This document shows positions 28,984 to 38,073 of a stretch of DNA of 57,160 nt, piece by piece (the stretch's first letter is position 1; every line of letters begins with the position of its first letter). The stretch comes from Anaerohalosphaeraceae bacterium (GTDB lineage Bacteria; Planctomycetota; Phycisphaerae; Sedimentisphaerales; Anaerohalosphaeraceae). Both the position numbers and the translations under genes were made by a program. Under the pieces are notes generated by a model. That model saw nothing but the letters and a program-made list of their open reading frames with translations. It ran no database searches and had not been told where the DNA came from. The stretch spans positions 1-57,160 of the forward strand of contig DAOVIC010000001.1 of NCBI GenBank assembly GCA_030671565.1. The letters are read 5' to 3'.

Positions 28984-31900
28984 ATGGTTGGCATCAAAAA
29001 GAAACTATGTAAAGGAAGGACGCCCTTAAAGCTCGTTCTAAGCCTGGCATTGTTGCTGGCATGTTTCGTACCTGTACAATTGTGCAGTGCGGCAACACAG
29101 GTAAGCCAGTTTGGAATTACATGGACCTTCAACGGCGATTACCAGGTCGGTCAATTTGCCAATGGCGACTACTGGGTCATCGGGCCTGTAACGATTGTGG
29201 GAATTAGTCCGCCTTCGTCGACAAGCGGACGGGCCATGAACGGTGCGATGATAAACCCATCGCCAGGGTCCGGCACCACGCAGGGTTACGACAGTGAGAC
29301 ATACGATCAGTACGGCCCTGCATACAGCTCTTCGCTGAATGTTGCCGATGGCGTATCATCATCGAATCCGCTGGTTGTCCAGAACGGGTCGTCACTGGTA
29401 TCGACCATAAGCATATTGGCGATCAGTCGACCGCAGCTTCAGGCCGCTGCGATACTGACCGTCCTAAGCAGCCCTCCGCCTGCCGGAAGCTTTCGTCCAC
29501 CCTACTCCGGAAGTGACAAAAGCATAAAATACAACAAAAGTCAGCTGGACTTTTCAAAACTGTCAACACTGACACCTGTAGGCAACACTCCTTCGTTGGC
29601 CACCATCGAACGCTATTTCGAGCGCCCCTGGATCGAACACGTACCCGACTGGATGGCAAGATACACACACCCATCCGGCAATATGCCCGATTACGGCAGA
29701 GAGATCGGAACACAGATCGGAGAAGCCGCACTAATGCTCCAACTCAACTTCAGTGATGCACAAAAAGAAACGCTGGCCATCAGATATATACAGTACGGTA
29801 TCGACCTTTACGGCGTCATTCAGGACGGCGGCGGCAACAACTGGGTACCAAACGGCGGACATGCAGGCGGACGCAAATGGCCTGTCGTATTCGCGGGACT
29901 TATGCTCGATGATTCTGATATGGCAAACATCGGTGCAGGCGGCGTCGGAAATCCGCATTTCGGAGAAGATTCACAAACCTTCTACGTAAGCCAGACTGAC
30001 GTCTCGAGCGGCAAATACCTATCGTCCGATATTGGCCTGCCCGAATGGGGTATTCGTCACGCCACCACTCCAAGCATGGACGACAAATCATGGAGCGCAA
30101 GCTATCGCAGATGCTGCACTGCCAATTCATGGGCAGGCATTGTCCTTTCCGCAAGGATCATGGGCGCCCAAGACCTTTGGAACCATGATTCGCTGTTTGA
30201 TTATATGGACCGTTACATGGCAATAGAAACACCCGGCGATTATTTCCGTCAGCAATCCAAATTTGCCGAAACAATGTGGGATACATACCGCGCCAATTAC
30301 GGCCCCATCTGGCCTGATACAGATGGCGGCACTTCGAACCAATCCCCGATCGCCAATGCAGGATCTGACCAGACCATAAATGTTCAGGGCGACGGAGACA
30401 CACAGGTACTGGTCGATCTTGACGGTTCCGCATCGGCTGACCCGGACGGTTCGATCACAAATTACACCTGGCGAGAAGGAGTAAACTCCATAGGCACAGG
30501 TGCAACTCCGACTGTATCGCTTACTGCAGGAGTACACACTATCACGCTTACGGTTACCGATAACGATGGGGCAAATGGGACAGACACCGTCATCGTCACG
30601 ATCGAAAGTCAGGGCGAAGACACAACCCCGCCTATCGCAACTTCTGTTGCAGCATCGGTTAACACTGTAGAAGTATTCTTCAACGAAGCTCTCAACAGCG
30701 TTTACGCCGAGGACATCTCAAATTACGAGATAAACAAAGGGATTATCATAACTTCCGCAACATTGAGCATTACCGGCAACCGCGTTCTTCTGGAAACCTC
30801 AGAACATCAGGAATACGAAGAGTATGTCATTACTGTAAGCAACGTACAGGACATAACCGGTAATGCCATAGCTGTTACGGACCTTCAATACATTTACAGC
30901 AACGGACTTACAGGACACTGGACATTCGAAGAAGGTACCGGCGAGATCGCACTTGACATCTCGGGGCTGGGCAACGACGGACTGCTTCTAAACGGAACGA
31001 CATGGACAGAAACCAATGAGGTAGCTTTTGACGGCGTAGACGATGCCGTAGAGATTTTAACCCTCGGATGGATACCGGATACAGGTACGATTGCCACATG
31101 GGTAACTCCACAGGAAATCGCGGGTATAAAATACATCTTCGGACACACCGTGGGAACATGGAGCGACCGAATACAGCTTTACACCACCGACGGCAGCCTC
31201 AATCTCGGTCTCGGAGATTCGCATACTGTACAGCTAAACATTGCTCAGCTTGAAGTGGAAACCAAATATCATATCGCTTTGACCTGGGACACTGGAAGCT
31301 ACGCCGTTTATATCGATGGTACGGAAATATCCAATGGCACTTATACAGGTCTTTCCGAGATAAACACCTCGGCTGATCTGGGCAACACTGGCAATCCTTC
31401 GTTTAGAAGCGAAGCTTTCCAGGGTACGATCGGCGAGACTAAGACATGGAGCCGCGCACTTTCAGCAGATGAAGTCGCACAACTGCTCGTCGAACCCGAG
31501 CCTGAACCTGATCCCATCCCAGAATATTATGTCGGATTCTGGAACTTTGATGAAGGCGAAGGAAGCACAGCCGCCGACGCTTCAGCATCTGGAAATGACG
31601 GTACGCTGATAAACGACCCTTTATGGAATGTCGAAGGCGGGATACAGTTTGACGGCGCAGACGATGCTGTCGAAGTCCCCACGAACGAATGGGACGCAAA
31701 CGCCGGAACGATCGCCTTGTGGGTACAGCCCGATACGTTTGCAGGCACACAATATCTGTTCGGCCATACCGTCGGAACATGGGGCAGCCGCATTCAATTA
31801 TATCTCGAAGACGGCAGCCTGTCCCTTGGCCTCGGAGACTCACATGCAAAAGAGCTTGGCATAGACACTCTCACTACCGGCACAAGGCAGCATGTCGCTC

Positions 31901-32289
31901 TGACCTGGGACGGGACAAACTACGCGGTTTATGTAGACGCCGAGCAGAAAACTATCGGCACCTATACAGGTCTCAATGAGTTAAGCTCATTTGCCGACAT
32001 CGGAAACAACGGTAACACACTATTCCGTGACCAGGCGTTTTCAGGGATTATCGACGAAGCAAAGGTGTGCAATGTCGCACTGAACGCAGAAGAGATCGTC
32101 GACCTTATAACTGATGGGCCTGAGGAACCGGTATTTGGACCTGAAGAACTCAAACAGATTACAATCAACTGGCTTACCGGGGATACGGTCGCTGACATTG
32201 CACCGGCACCTGATGGTGACGGGATCGTCAACATGGAAGACTTCTCTGAAATAGCAAGAAAGTGGCTGGAAACACAACCACAAGAGTAG
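28984..32289 (+). CDS. Large secreted PKD/LamG protein with dockerin-like C-terminus
   Basis: A 1101-residue secreted protein. The signal peptide (basic start, hydrophobic LKLVLSLALLLACFVPVQL, cut near CSA-AT) is followed by about 400 residues of unrecognised sequence (WVPNGGHAGGRKWPVVFAGL, RRCCTANSWAGIVLSARIMG) that might be a toroidal carbohydrate-active domain. Then come a PKD domain (about 452-540), an Ig-like domain (541-638), two LamG/concanavalin-type domains (about 640-835 and 848-1042, each with a HTVGTW motif) and a dockerin-like calcium-loop segment (DGDGIVNMEDFSEIARKW, about 1078-1095). I chose the third in-frame ATG because GGAGG lies five bases before it; starts at 28957 and 28972 are possible. 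There is no PEP-CTERM tail, so it is not an obvious exosortase substrate. Confidence 0.87.
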   Translation: MVGIKKKLCKGRTPLKLVLSLALLLACFVPVQLCSAATQVSQFGITWTFNGDYQVGQFANGDYWVIGPVTIVGISPPSSTSGRAMNGAMINPSPGSGTTQGYDSETYDQYGPAYSSSLNVADGVSSSNPLVVQNGSSLVSTISILAISRPQLQAAAILTVLSSPPPAGSFRPPYSGSDKSIKYNKSQLDFSKLSTLTPVGNTPSLATIERYFERPWIEHVPDWMARYTHPSGNMPDYGREIGTQIGEAALMLQLNFSDAQKETLAIRYIQYGIDLYGVIQDGGGNNWVPNGGHAGGRKWPVVFAGLMLDDSDMANIGAGGVGNPHFGEDSQTFYVSQTDVSSGKYLSSDIGLPEWGIRHATTPSMDDKSWSASYRRCCTANSWAGIVLSARIMGAQDLWNHDSLFDYMDRYMAIETPGDYFRQQSKFAETMWDTYRANYGPIWPDTDGGTSNQSPIANAGSDQTINVQGDGDTQVLVDLDGSASADPDGSITNYTWREGVNSIGTGATPTVSLTAGVHTITLTVTDNDGANGTDTVIVTIESQGEDTTPPIATSVAASVNTVEVFFNEALNSVYAEDISNYEINKGIIITSATLSITGNRVLLETSEHQEYEEYVITVSNVQDITGNAIAVTDLQYIYSNGLTGHWTFEEGTGEIALDISGLGNDGLLLNGTTWTETNEVAFDGVDDAVEILTLGWIPDTGTIATWVTPQEIAGIKYIFGHTVGTWSDRIQLYTTDGSLNLGLGDSHTVQLNIAQLEVETKYHIALTWDTGSYAVYIDGTEISNGTYTGLSEINTSADLGNTGNPSFRSEAFQGTIGETKTWSRALSADEVAQLLVEPEPEPDPIPEYYVGFWNFDEGEGSTAADASASGNDGTLINDPLWNVEGGIQFDGADDAVEVPTNEWDANAGTIALWVQPDTFAGTQYLFGHTVGTWGSRIQLYLEDGSLSLGLGDSHAKELGIDTLTTGTRQHVALTWDGTNYAVYVDAEQKTIGTYTGLNELSSFADIGNNGNTLFRDQAFSGIIDEAKVCNVALNAEEIVDLITDGPEEPVFGPEELKQITINWLTGDTVADIAPAPDGDGIVNMEDFSEIARKWLETQPQE

Positions 32290-32313
32290 ACCGGGCATAT
32301 CATTATGATTTAT

Positions 32314-32347
32314 ACAAGGGCTGTGGACTTATCTCCACAGCCCTTGT
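32314..32347 (+). terminator. Terminator of the secreted LamG gene
   Basis: ACAAGGGCTGTGGA (32314-32327) pairs perfectly with TCCACAGCCCTTGT (32334-32347) around a 6-base loop, 25 bases after the stop codon. The downstream T-run is weak (TCTATGTAT), but the 14-bp stem is strong. Confidence 0.7.
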
Positions 32348-32429
32348 TCTATGTATACCAGGGCCTGCTGGCAACGGCTCGTCGATTATCGAACAAAACC
32401 ATGCGCTACCCTGAGCACACAGAAGATAT

Positions 32430-32598
32430 TTAAGGGTAGCTCTAATAATTGCTTTTGAGCGGTAAGTAGAAGATTTTTGTGTTCCGGCAAGGAAGACAAA
32501 TCAGCCTTAGTTGAAGCTAAGGCGGCTTTTGTCTGACGCCGACCGGAATCAAAAAGATTCGCTTGTTCGCCAAAATGAATTTTTAGAGGTTCCCTTAA
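32430..32598. repeat. 169-bp palindromic element with 21-bp terminal inverted repeats (MITE-like)
   Basis: The left end (32430-32450, GGGTAGCTCTAATAATT preceded by TTAA) and the right end (32578-32598) match as inverted repeats at 18 of 21 positions, and TTAA stands at both outer edges. The centre (32482-32548) is a nested palindrome: TTCCGG/CCGGAA outside, AGACAAA/TTTGTCT, and an inner GCCTTAG-TTGAAG-CTAAGGC hairpin. It contains no ORF. The right TTAA overlaps the stop codon of the secretin gene. Related ends occur at 53639-53659 and 56092-56112. This looks like a non-autonomous insertion sequence remnant. Confidence 0.7.
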
Positions 32599-34121
32599 TT
32601 CTCATCTTTGTTTCTCTCTGCATAATCAAGTTCGGGATAGTTCCCGCTACGAAGACCGTGACGCTCTTCGCTCATGAGCAAAGGTGTCGTAGGAGGCATC
32701 ATCACATCAGTCGCATCAAGGCCAGCCCTTTCTTCTTTAGTAAGAAGGGGATCGTCTATAATGTAAGGCGTGATAAATACCAAAAGCTCGCTATCGACCT
32801 CTTCTTCACCTTCGAACCTGAATAAAAAACCGAACAAAGGAATATCCCCAAGCAACGGTATCTTGTCGACCATCTGGGAAATTTCTTTTTTCTTCAATCC
32901 GCCTATGACCACCGTCTCACCGGTTTTGATAAGAGCGACAGTATCGGCTCTGCGGGTATTGACTATCGGCTGCGCATTGCTTATCGTTACACCATTAACA
33001 ACCACGGTGCCGGATAAAACACTGAACTCCGGCCGTATATGCATCCTTACATACCCATCCCTCGTAACATGAGGAGTAACCTCAAGCATTACACCGACAT
33101 CTCTAAATTCCGTCGAACCGATTTGTCCACCCGCGGATGTCTCGGTGATTTCCTGATATGGAATTTCACGGATGATCTGAATGAGCGCGGTTTCGTTATC
33201 CAAAGTCAGAATACGGGGACTGGCAAGAAGTTGCGCGTTGACCTCCTCTGCCTGCGCTTTAAATAAAGTGTCAATATCAAGGTTATTTGTCAGAAATCCC
33301 AATCGCAGAACTCCTGTAACACCATCTGTTTTTGCAATGGAACTTTCAAATGCACCGGTTACAAACGGATTTGTATCTCCGGATGAATTATCACCAACAT
33401 CGCTAATTCCGTTAGTCGAGTAAGTTGTGTTTTTGCCCACATTCCACAAAAAACCAAGGTCGAGAGTGTTAGTCGATGAAACATCGTAGATACGGGCCTC
33501 GATCATTATCTGAGGCGTACGCCTGTCAACCTCATCGATGAACGCATCGATAGCGGCTATCTTGCTTTCACTGTCGGTTACCATCAGGTTGCTTGTCCCA
33601 TAGTTGAATGCGATTTCACCGTCCTCTGACACAAACGTCTTTAACGCCTTATAGAGCTCGCCTACATCCGCATAATTGATACGATAGACACGATTGAATC
33701 TCTTATAGCTCTCGGCTTCAAGATCGACAACAGGCATGACCATTATCATGTTTTCTGTAGCCGAATAACCGTAACCATGCGTCGCAAGGATATTCGTCAA
33801 AGCCTCATCAAGAGGAACGTTTGTCAAAGACGCTGTCACAAGACCAACCACCTTTGGACTCTTGATTATATCGACATTAGCCTGATCTGCCATACTCCTT
33901 AGGACATCATCGATGTCCGTTTCACGGAAATCAACACTAACACGCTTGCCCATCTTAATCTCAACTTCGCTAGGTTTCACCTGGCGTTTCGACGACACTT
34001 CTTTCGGATCTGCCGCATCGGAAGCATCTGAAGCCAAAACGTAAAAACCCCTCGGCATCCAGATAAAAATAATGACTAGCAAAAACAATTCCCTAATTGC
34101 CATGCGGTATTTCGAATTCAT
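32595..34121 (-). CDS. Secretin of a type IV pilus/type II secretion-like system (PilQ/GspD family)
   Basis: A 508-residue outer-membrane secretin subunit. It has an N-terminal signal-like hydrophobic segment (about 10-28), a secretin/TonB short N-domain (VSVDFRETDIDDVLRSMADQ, about 58-78), N1-type domains (VYRINYADVGELYKALKTFV and IDEVDRRTPQIMIEARIYDV) and the secretin domain (from about 260 on). The latter holds VNAQLLASPRILTLDNETAL, VGVMLEVTPHVTRDGYVRMH and IPLLGDIPLFGFLFRFEGEE with SELLVFITPYII. The C-terminal end runs to TAA, which overlaps the terminal repeat of the 169-bp element. It ends the pil-like operon. Confidence 0.94.
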   Translation of the reverse strand: MNSKYRMAIRELFLLVIIFIWMPRGFYVLASDASDAADPKEVSSKRQVKPSEVEIKMGKRVSVDFRETDIDDVLRSMADQANVDIIKSPKVVGLVTASLTNVPLDEALTNILATHGYGYSATENMIMVMPVVDLEAESYKRFNRVYRINYADVGELYKALKTFVSEDGEIAFNYGTSNLMVTDSESKIAAIDAFIDEVDRRTPQIMIEARIYDVSSTNTLDLGFLWNVGKNTTYSTNGISDVGDNSSGDTNPFVTGAFESSIAKTDGVTGVLRLGFLTNNLDIDTLFKAQAEEVNAQLLASPRILTLDNETALIQIIREIPYQEITETSAGGQIGSTEFRDVGVMLEVTPHVTRDGYVRMHIRPEFSVLSGTVVVNGVTISNAQPIVNTRRADTVALIKTGETVVIGGLKKKEISQMVDKIPLLGDIPLFGFLFRFEGEEEVDSELLVFITPYIIDDPLLTKEERAGLDATDVMMPPTTPLLMSEERHGLRSGNYPELDYAERNKDEN

Positions 34122-34196
34122 GACAAGCCCCTCTCTTGGTTAAAACCGTTTATGTTAATTTAAAATTGCTTCACAATAAATATCATCTTAAGAGTA

Positions 34197-34886
34197 TTAT
34201 TTTTCAACTTGCTGCATCCATCGTTTCCCGTCCCTCTCAAACTCGACGGTTTTTCTGCTGATGCTGACAACTGTTGCGCCTGCGATCTGGTCACCTATAT
34301 GGACGATGTTCTTTCCGACGATCGCCGAGTTACGATCTTCGCTTAAAAGAATACCCCTTACCACAAAGCCTCCTGCCGATGCTGAAGAAACTGTCCTCCC
34401 GCCTGAAACGGTAATATCACGGATATTTTCGCCAACTTGCTCCGGAACCGACCATTCAACAACATCACCCCCGGAAATGGAACCTGCAATTTCCTTTGCG
34501 GATGCTGTGCTTTTCGACACACTATTTTTTTCCGCAGGGCCAAAAACGTACGACCGGACTATCACACCTACCAGAAAAACCATAAGAACCGCTGCTATAA
34601 CAAGCATTTTGCGATTTCTCTGAAGATCGCCAGATGAGACCGACTTAAAGAACTTAACACTTTCTGAAGCTGCCGCCGATGATAAGGCAGCTTCGTTTCC
34701 AACTGCATCTGTAGCACCGGAACCCGATGGCGTTTTGCCGGGCATTACCCGTTCGCTGCTGTCAGCATCTACTCCTGCGCCAGGATCCGAACTTCCGGCG
34801 AGAGCCGAACGAACGCTCTTGGAAGGAACCTCCACCCCGTCAAATATTGACGAGACTTTCTTCTGTAATCCAGCTTTTCGATTCAT
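34197..34886 (-). CDS. PilP/GspC-like inner-membrane protein
   Basis: A 229-residue bitopic protein: a Ser/Ala-rich, poorly structured N-terminal cytoplasmic part, a transmembrane helix at about 93-112 (LVIAAVLMVFLVGVIVRSYV), a linker and a small C-terminal beta domain (GGFVVRGILLSEDRNSAIVG, IVHIGDQIAGATVVSISRKT, VEFERDGKRW). The last part matches the HR/PilP-type domain that contacts the secretin. The start overlaps the upstream ATPase gene by 47 bases, with GAGGT about 8 bases before the ATG. The position just upstream of the secretin gene supports a role linking the inner-membrane platform to the secretin. Confidence 0.78.
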   Translation of the reverse strand: MNRKAGLQKKVSSIFDGVEVPSKSVRSALAGSSDPGAGVDADSSERVMPGKTPSGSGATDAVGNEAALSSAAASESVKFFKSVSSGDLQRNRKMLVIAAVLMVFLVGVIVRSYVFGPAEKNSVSKSTASAKEIAGSISGGDVVEWSVPEQVGENIRDITVSGGRTVSSASAGGFVVRGILLSEDRNSAIVGKNIVHIGDQIAGATVVSISRKTVEFERDGKRWMQQVEK

Positions 34887-35640
34887 ATTTAAATACCTCT
34901 TCTGCTAACCTCATATATTCAAGAGCACCCCTGCTCTTGGAATTGTAGGTGATTACTGATTCGCCTGCACTCGGAGCTTCGGCAAGTGTCACATTTCGAT
35001 GTATGACCGTCTTAAAAATAACATCGCCAAAATAATCCCTGAGCTGCTGTTCGATATCCCGACTCAAAAGCGTTCTCGATTCCACAAGCGTAAGCACAAC
35101 GCCCAGAATACGAAGTTGCGGATTGGTCCTGGCGGTCACGATACTGATCGTCCTGAAAAGCTGCTTTAACCCCTCCAGAGCGTAATAATGCGTCTGAACA
35201 GGTATAATTACCTCGTCAGCAGCAGTAAGCGCATTAACGGTCAGCAGGCTCAGAGACGGAGAACAATCAAGTATACAAATGTCATAATCGCTCTTTACCT
35301 GCGCCAGCCTTTGACCAAGCACATATTCCCTTCCTGCACAAAGTGTCAACTCAGGTTCTGCGCCGGAAAGAAGAATATTGGCCGGTGAAATATCAAGACC
35401 GCAAAGGTTGCCCGAAATGATCGTATCCGAAATTGCCGTAGAATTATCCACAAGCGCATCGTATATACCTGACACGATACGTTCAGGATCAACACCAAGG
35501 GCGATGGTCGCATGTGCCTGAGGATCGAGATCGACAATGAGAGTACGCATACCTCTTCGTGCACACACCGCTGCAAGATTAACCGCGGTAGTAGTCTTAC
35601 CGCAGCCGCCCTTTTGATTTGTTATCGCTATCGTTCTCAT
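34840..35640 (-). CDS. ParA/MinD-family ATPase inside the pilus operon
   Basis: A 266-residue deviant-Walker ATPase: MRTIAITNQKGGCGKTTTAV (Walker A', signature Lys in KGGCGKTT), TLIVDLDPQAHATIALGV (A'), CILDCSPSLSLLTVNAL (Walker B) and IPVQTHYYALEGLKQL as in Soj/ParA. Such proteins position DNA, protein machines or pili. No parB follows, and the gene starts on the ATGA overlap with the PilO-like gene and ends 47 bases inside the PilP-like gene, so it belongs to the pilus operon. By analogy with TadZ/FlhG-like systems it may place or count the pilus/secretion assembly, which is an inference. Confidence 0.92.
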   Translation of the reverse strand: MRTIAITNQKGGCGKTTTAVNLAAVCARRGMRTLIVDLDPQAHATIALGVDPERIVSGIYDALVDNSTAISDTIISGNLCGLDISPANILLSGAEPELTLCAGREYVLGQRLAQVKSDYDICILDCSPSLSLLTVNALTAADEVIIPVQTHYYALEGLKQLFRTISIVTARTNPQLRILGVVLTLVESRTLLSRDIEQQLRDYFGDVIFKTVIHRNVTLAEAPSAGESVITYNSKSRGALEYMRLAEEVFKYESKSWITEESLVNI

Positions 35641-36248
35641 TTTGCTATTGAAACAACCTCCAATTTCTTACTTTCAGAAGATTTGTCTAAACCGTCAGCT
35701 ATCAACATCAACAGGTAGATATCGATCTGATGCAATCCGTACATGCCCTCTACAGGCATCACGCTAAAACTATCTACAAAAATGACCGGACTGTGACGCT
35801 CTAATCTGTTGATAAGGCGTAAAAATTCCGGAAAACTACCTCGCCATGACAAATTCATCTGCGTCATTGAAACATGCTTACAGTTTGGAATGGATGCTGT
35901 AGCTTTACCGGTATAATAGCGGGACGTAAAATCAGATATTTTCATTTGTTCGGCGATCATACTGACAATAAAACTGCAATCGGCAGCAACGTCGGTTTCG
36001 GTAACAAAACGCCGCAATCTGTCCCTGCCGGCTTTGGCCCTGCTCGTCAAAAACCCAATATTTTCTTGCCCTACATAATAAATCGTTTTATCCAGATCGT
36101 TCTGGGCATCCAAAAGACGCGACGCAAGTTGCTTTGCATGGTTTCGTGTAGGTAAAATACAAGAAACATATACCACAAAAAGAACAACCGCCAAGCCCCC
36201 CCAGATACAAAGCGGTCGAACGTATATTTCCTTAAAAACGTTTTTCAC
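35637..36248 (-). CDS. PilO-like pilus assembly inner-membrane protein
   Basis: A 203-residue bitopic protein with an N-terminal transmembrane helix (about 11-31), a coiled-coil segment (HAKQLASRLLDAQNDLDKTI) and a C-terminal ferredoxin-like domain (SMTQMNLSWRGSFPEFLRLI followed by LERHSPVIFVDSF), the layout of PilO/GspM proteins. A GTG start at 36246-36248 has AGGGG upstream. It follows the PilN-like gene by 9 bases and precedes the ParA gene with an ATGA overlap, so it is one of the alignment subunits of the inner-membrane platform. Confidence 0.85.
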   Translation of the reverse strand: MKNVFKEIYVRPLCIWGGLAVVLFVVYVSCILPTRNHAKQLASRLLDAQNDLDKTIYYVGQENIGFLTSRAKAGRDRLRRFVTETDVAADCSFIVSMIAEQMKISDFTSRYYTGKATASIPNCKHVSMTQMNLSWRGSFPEFLRLINRLERHSPVIFVDSFSVMPVEGMYGLHQIDIYLLMLIADGLDKSSESKKLEVVSIAK

Positions 36249-36257
36249 AATAAACCC

Positions 36258-36911
36258 CTATGACCTGCCATGATTAAAAGTCAGGTTAAGCTGATAACGA
36301 ATAATATCATGCCCCTTAAGCTTATCCGGCTTTCGCACTGCGATCACAACATCCCTGACAATCCCCTGCGAACTCTTTTGCTCGATAAGTATTTTCTGAA
36401 AATCGCGAATCGACCTGTCGGTATCGGCACTGGCAAAACCATACAAGTCTATCGTAAGAGTACGGTTCGGCCTGAAAACCGAAACTTTCTTTGACGGGTC
36501 ATCTCGCTTGGCAACTGTTATATTCTCCCCACGAACCTTCACACTCATTTGCCCGACAATAAGCGACCTTGGCATCTTACTGGATATCAAAGCCAGAAGG
36601 TCGGACCACTGCATCTGCCACGAAACAACATCGGAAACCTCTGCAAGCGAGGCCAATGTTATTTTACTTGACGAAACGATGGCCTCGGCAGATTCGATCT
36701 GAGATTTCAACTCTGTTTTTTTCTGCTTAACAGAATCCAGCATAGCTCTATTCGCTGCGATACTTCCTTTATCATGAACATAAGTCCTGAACATCATAAA
36801 AGACAAAATCACTAAAGCCGCATAAGCCCCTGCAATGGAACCGACAACCCTGTAGCTGGCTTTTCTCGGCAACTGCTGCCCTCTCAGTAAATCTATTGTA
36901 TACATCATCAT
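36258..36911 (-). CDS. PilN-like pilus assembly protein
   Basis: A 217-residue protein beginning (M)MMYTIDLLRGQQLPRK, similar to the short cytoplasmic IDLL segment by which PilN binds PilM. One transmembrane helix follows (about 23-42), then a coiled coil (about 55-85) and a ferredoxin-like periplasmic domain. The three consecutive Met codons leave the exact start open by two residues; GAGG lies about ten bases upstream of the first. It begins two bases from the PilM-like stop, so the two are translated together. Confidence 0.87.
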   Translation of the reverse strand: MMMYTIDLLRGQQLPRKASYRVVGSIAGAYAALVILSFMMFRTYVHDKGSIAANRAMLDSVKQKKTELKSQIESAEAIVSSSKITLASLAEVSDVVSWQMQWSDLLALISSKMPRSLIVGQMSVKVRGENITVAKRDDPSKKVSVFRPNRTLTIDLYGFASADTDRSIRDFQKILIEQKSSQGIVRDVVIAVRKPDKLKGHDIIRYQLNLTFNHGRS

Positions 36912-36912
36912 A

Positions 36913-37977
36913 TCAGATCGACCTCAACGCCAGACCCGTCGCCACGACCATAGAACTGCCCTGCTGACGCAATTCATGACTTAAGCTAACGTTTGACGAA
37001 AATTTAATATTTTCAAAAGGATTGAACAGCTCCAAAGGATACGATAATTTCCCACCGAGTATAATATCCAGATCCTTTATCAAAGAACCATCACCACACA
37101 GATATATCTTCGCAATTTCACCATCGCTGTTGTGCATGGTATAATACCGAAGCGTCTCCCTGACTTCGCTTGCAAGAACATCGACGGAGGCATCTAAAGA
37201 ATCGATATAAAGAGGCATTTCGACCCGGCCTTCCTGACTATTGAACACGATATCTTCCACCTCGTCGAATGAATATCCAACATTCTCGGCAACCCGTTTG
37301 ATTATATCGGATACACCGATCGAAATATTACGTACGAAAGGAGCTTTATTATTTGCGAAAACCACCAGATTCGCAAATGAATCGGTAATATTGAGAATAG
37401 CCGCCGTACCATCGCCGACTGGATCGCCGAAAACGCTGAAACAGTTTAGCAATGCGACACTGTCAACATCCATCAGGACATTTTCCAGATTAGCCTCCAT
37501 GGCAAGATGGTTCTTCCTGCAAACTGCCTGCACACTTGCCGCAACCAGCATACCATACACATCGTCGCCACCCGAAGGATTCAACAGTAACTGATAATCT
37601 ATTACAGTTTGGTCTATGGAAGTGGGACTTACATGCTCGGCCTCTGTTAATATCGCACCCTCAATTTCAGATTCATCCATGGAGGGCAGATTAAAGGCCC
37701 TTACCGTAACATCCGGACCGTCAACTGCGCATACGACACGATTACCTTTGATCTCCGACATCTCTACACATCTTCGTATCGCTTCAACAGTAACCTGCTC
37801 TGCATTACCATGGCCCTGTTCCAGTAACGCTTTGATATTGACACAGCCGGCAGCAGTTACGCAATAACCCCCATTATCCATTTGCAACTGCACCGCCTTT
37901 ACGGACCGGCCATCAATATCCAGACCCGCAAAAGTTCTGCCCAAAAAATCCAATAGCTTTTTTATCAGCGATTTCAT
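36913..37977 (-). CDS. PilM-like actin-fold pilus assembly ATPase
   Basis: A 354-residue actin-like protein (FtsA/MreB superfamily): FAGLDIDGRSVKAVQLQMDN (about 19-38), VCAVDGPDVTVRAFNLPSMD (about 83-102), the second subdomain AAILNITDSFANLVVFANNK (about 210-230), and IYLCGDGSLIKDLDIILGGK near the end. PilM sits on the cytoplasmic face and binds PilN. The start is the ATG at 37975-37977 (MKSLIKK), preceded by AGGGAG; the longer frame to 38007 lacks a site. It is followed by PilN, PilO, ParA, PilP-like and secretin in one run. Confidence 0.93.
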   Translation of the reverse strand: MKSLIKKLLDFLGRTFAGLDIDGRSVKAVQLQMDNGGYCVTAAGCVNIKALLEQGHGNAEQVTVEAIRRCVEMSEIKGNRVVCAVDGPDVTVRAFNLPSMDESEIEGAILTEAEHVSPTSIDQTVIDYQLLLNPSGGDDVYGMLVAASVQAVCRKNHLAMEANLENVLMDVDSVALLNCFSVFGDPVGDGTAAILNITDSFANLVVFANNKAPFVRNISIGVSDIIKRVAENVGYSFDEVEDIVFNSQEGRVEMPLYIDSLDASVDVLASEVRETLRYYTMHNSDGEIAKIYLCGDGSLIKDLDIILGGKLSYPLELFNPFENIKFSSNVSLSHELRQQGSSMVVATGLALRSI

Positions 37978-38073
37978 GTTTCTCCCTGACGATACATTTG
38001 AAAACATGGGGCTCTTTCAAAACTGCTCACAAATATCTCCATCTTCGAGGCGACCACATGCCGAATACAAAAG

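Noticed and set aside
28984..32289. The secreted LamG protein as an exosortase substrate
   Set aside because: Its C-terminus is a dockerin-like segment with no hydrophobic helix or basic tail, so it lacks the tripartite sorting signal.
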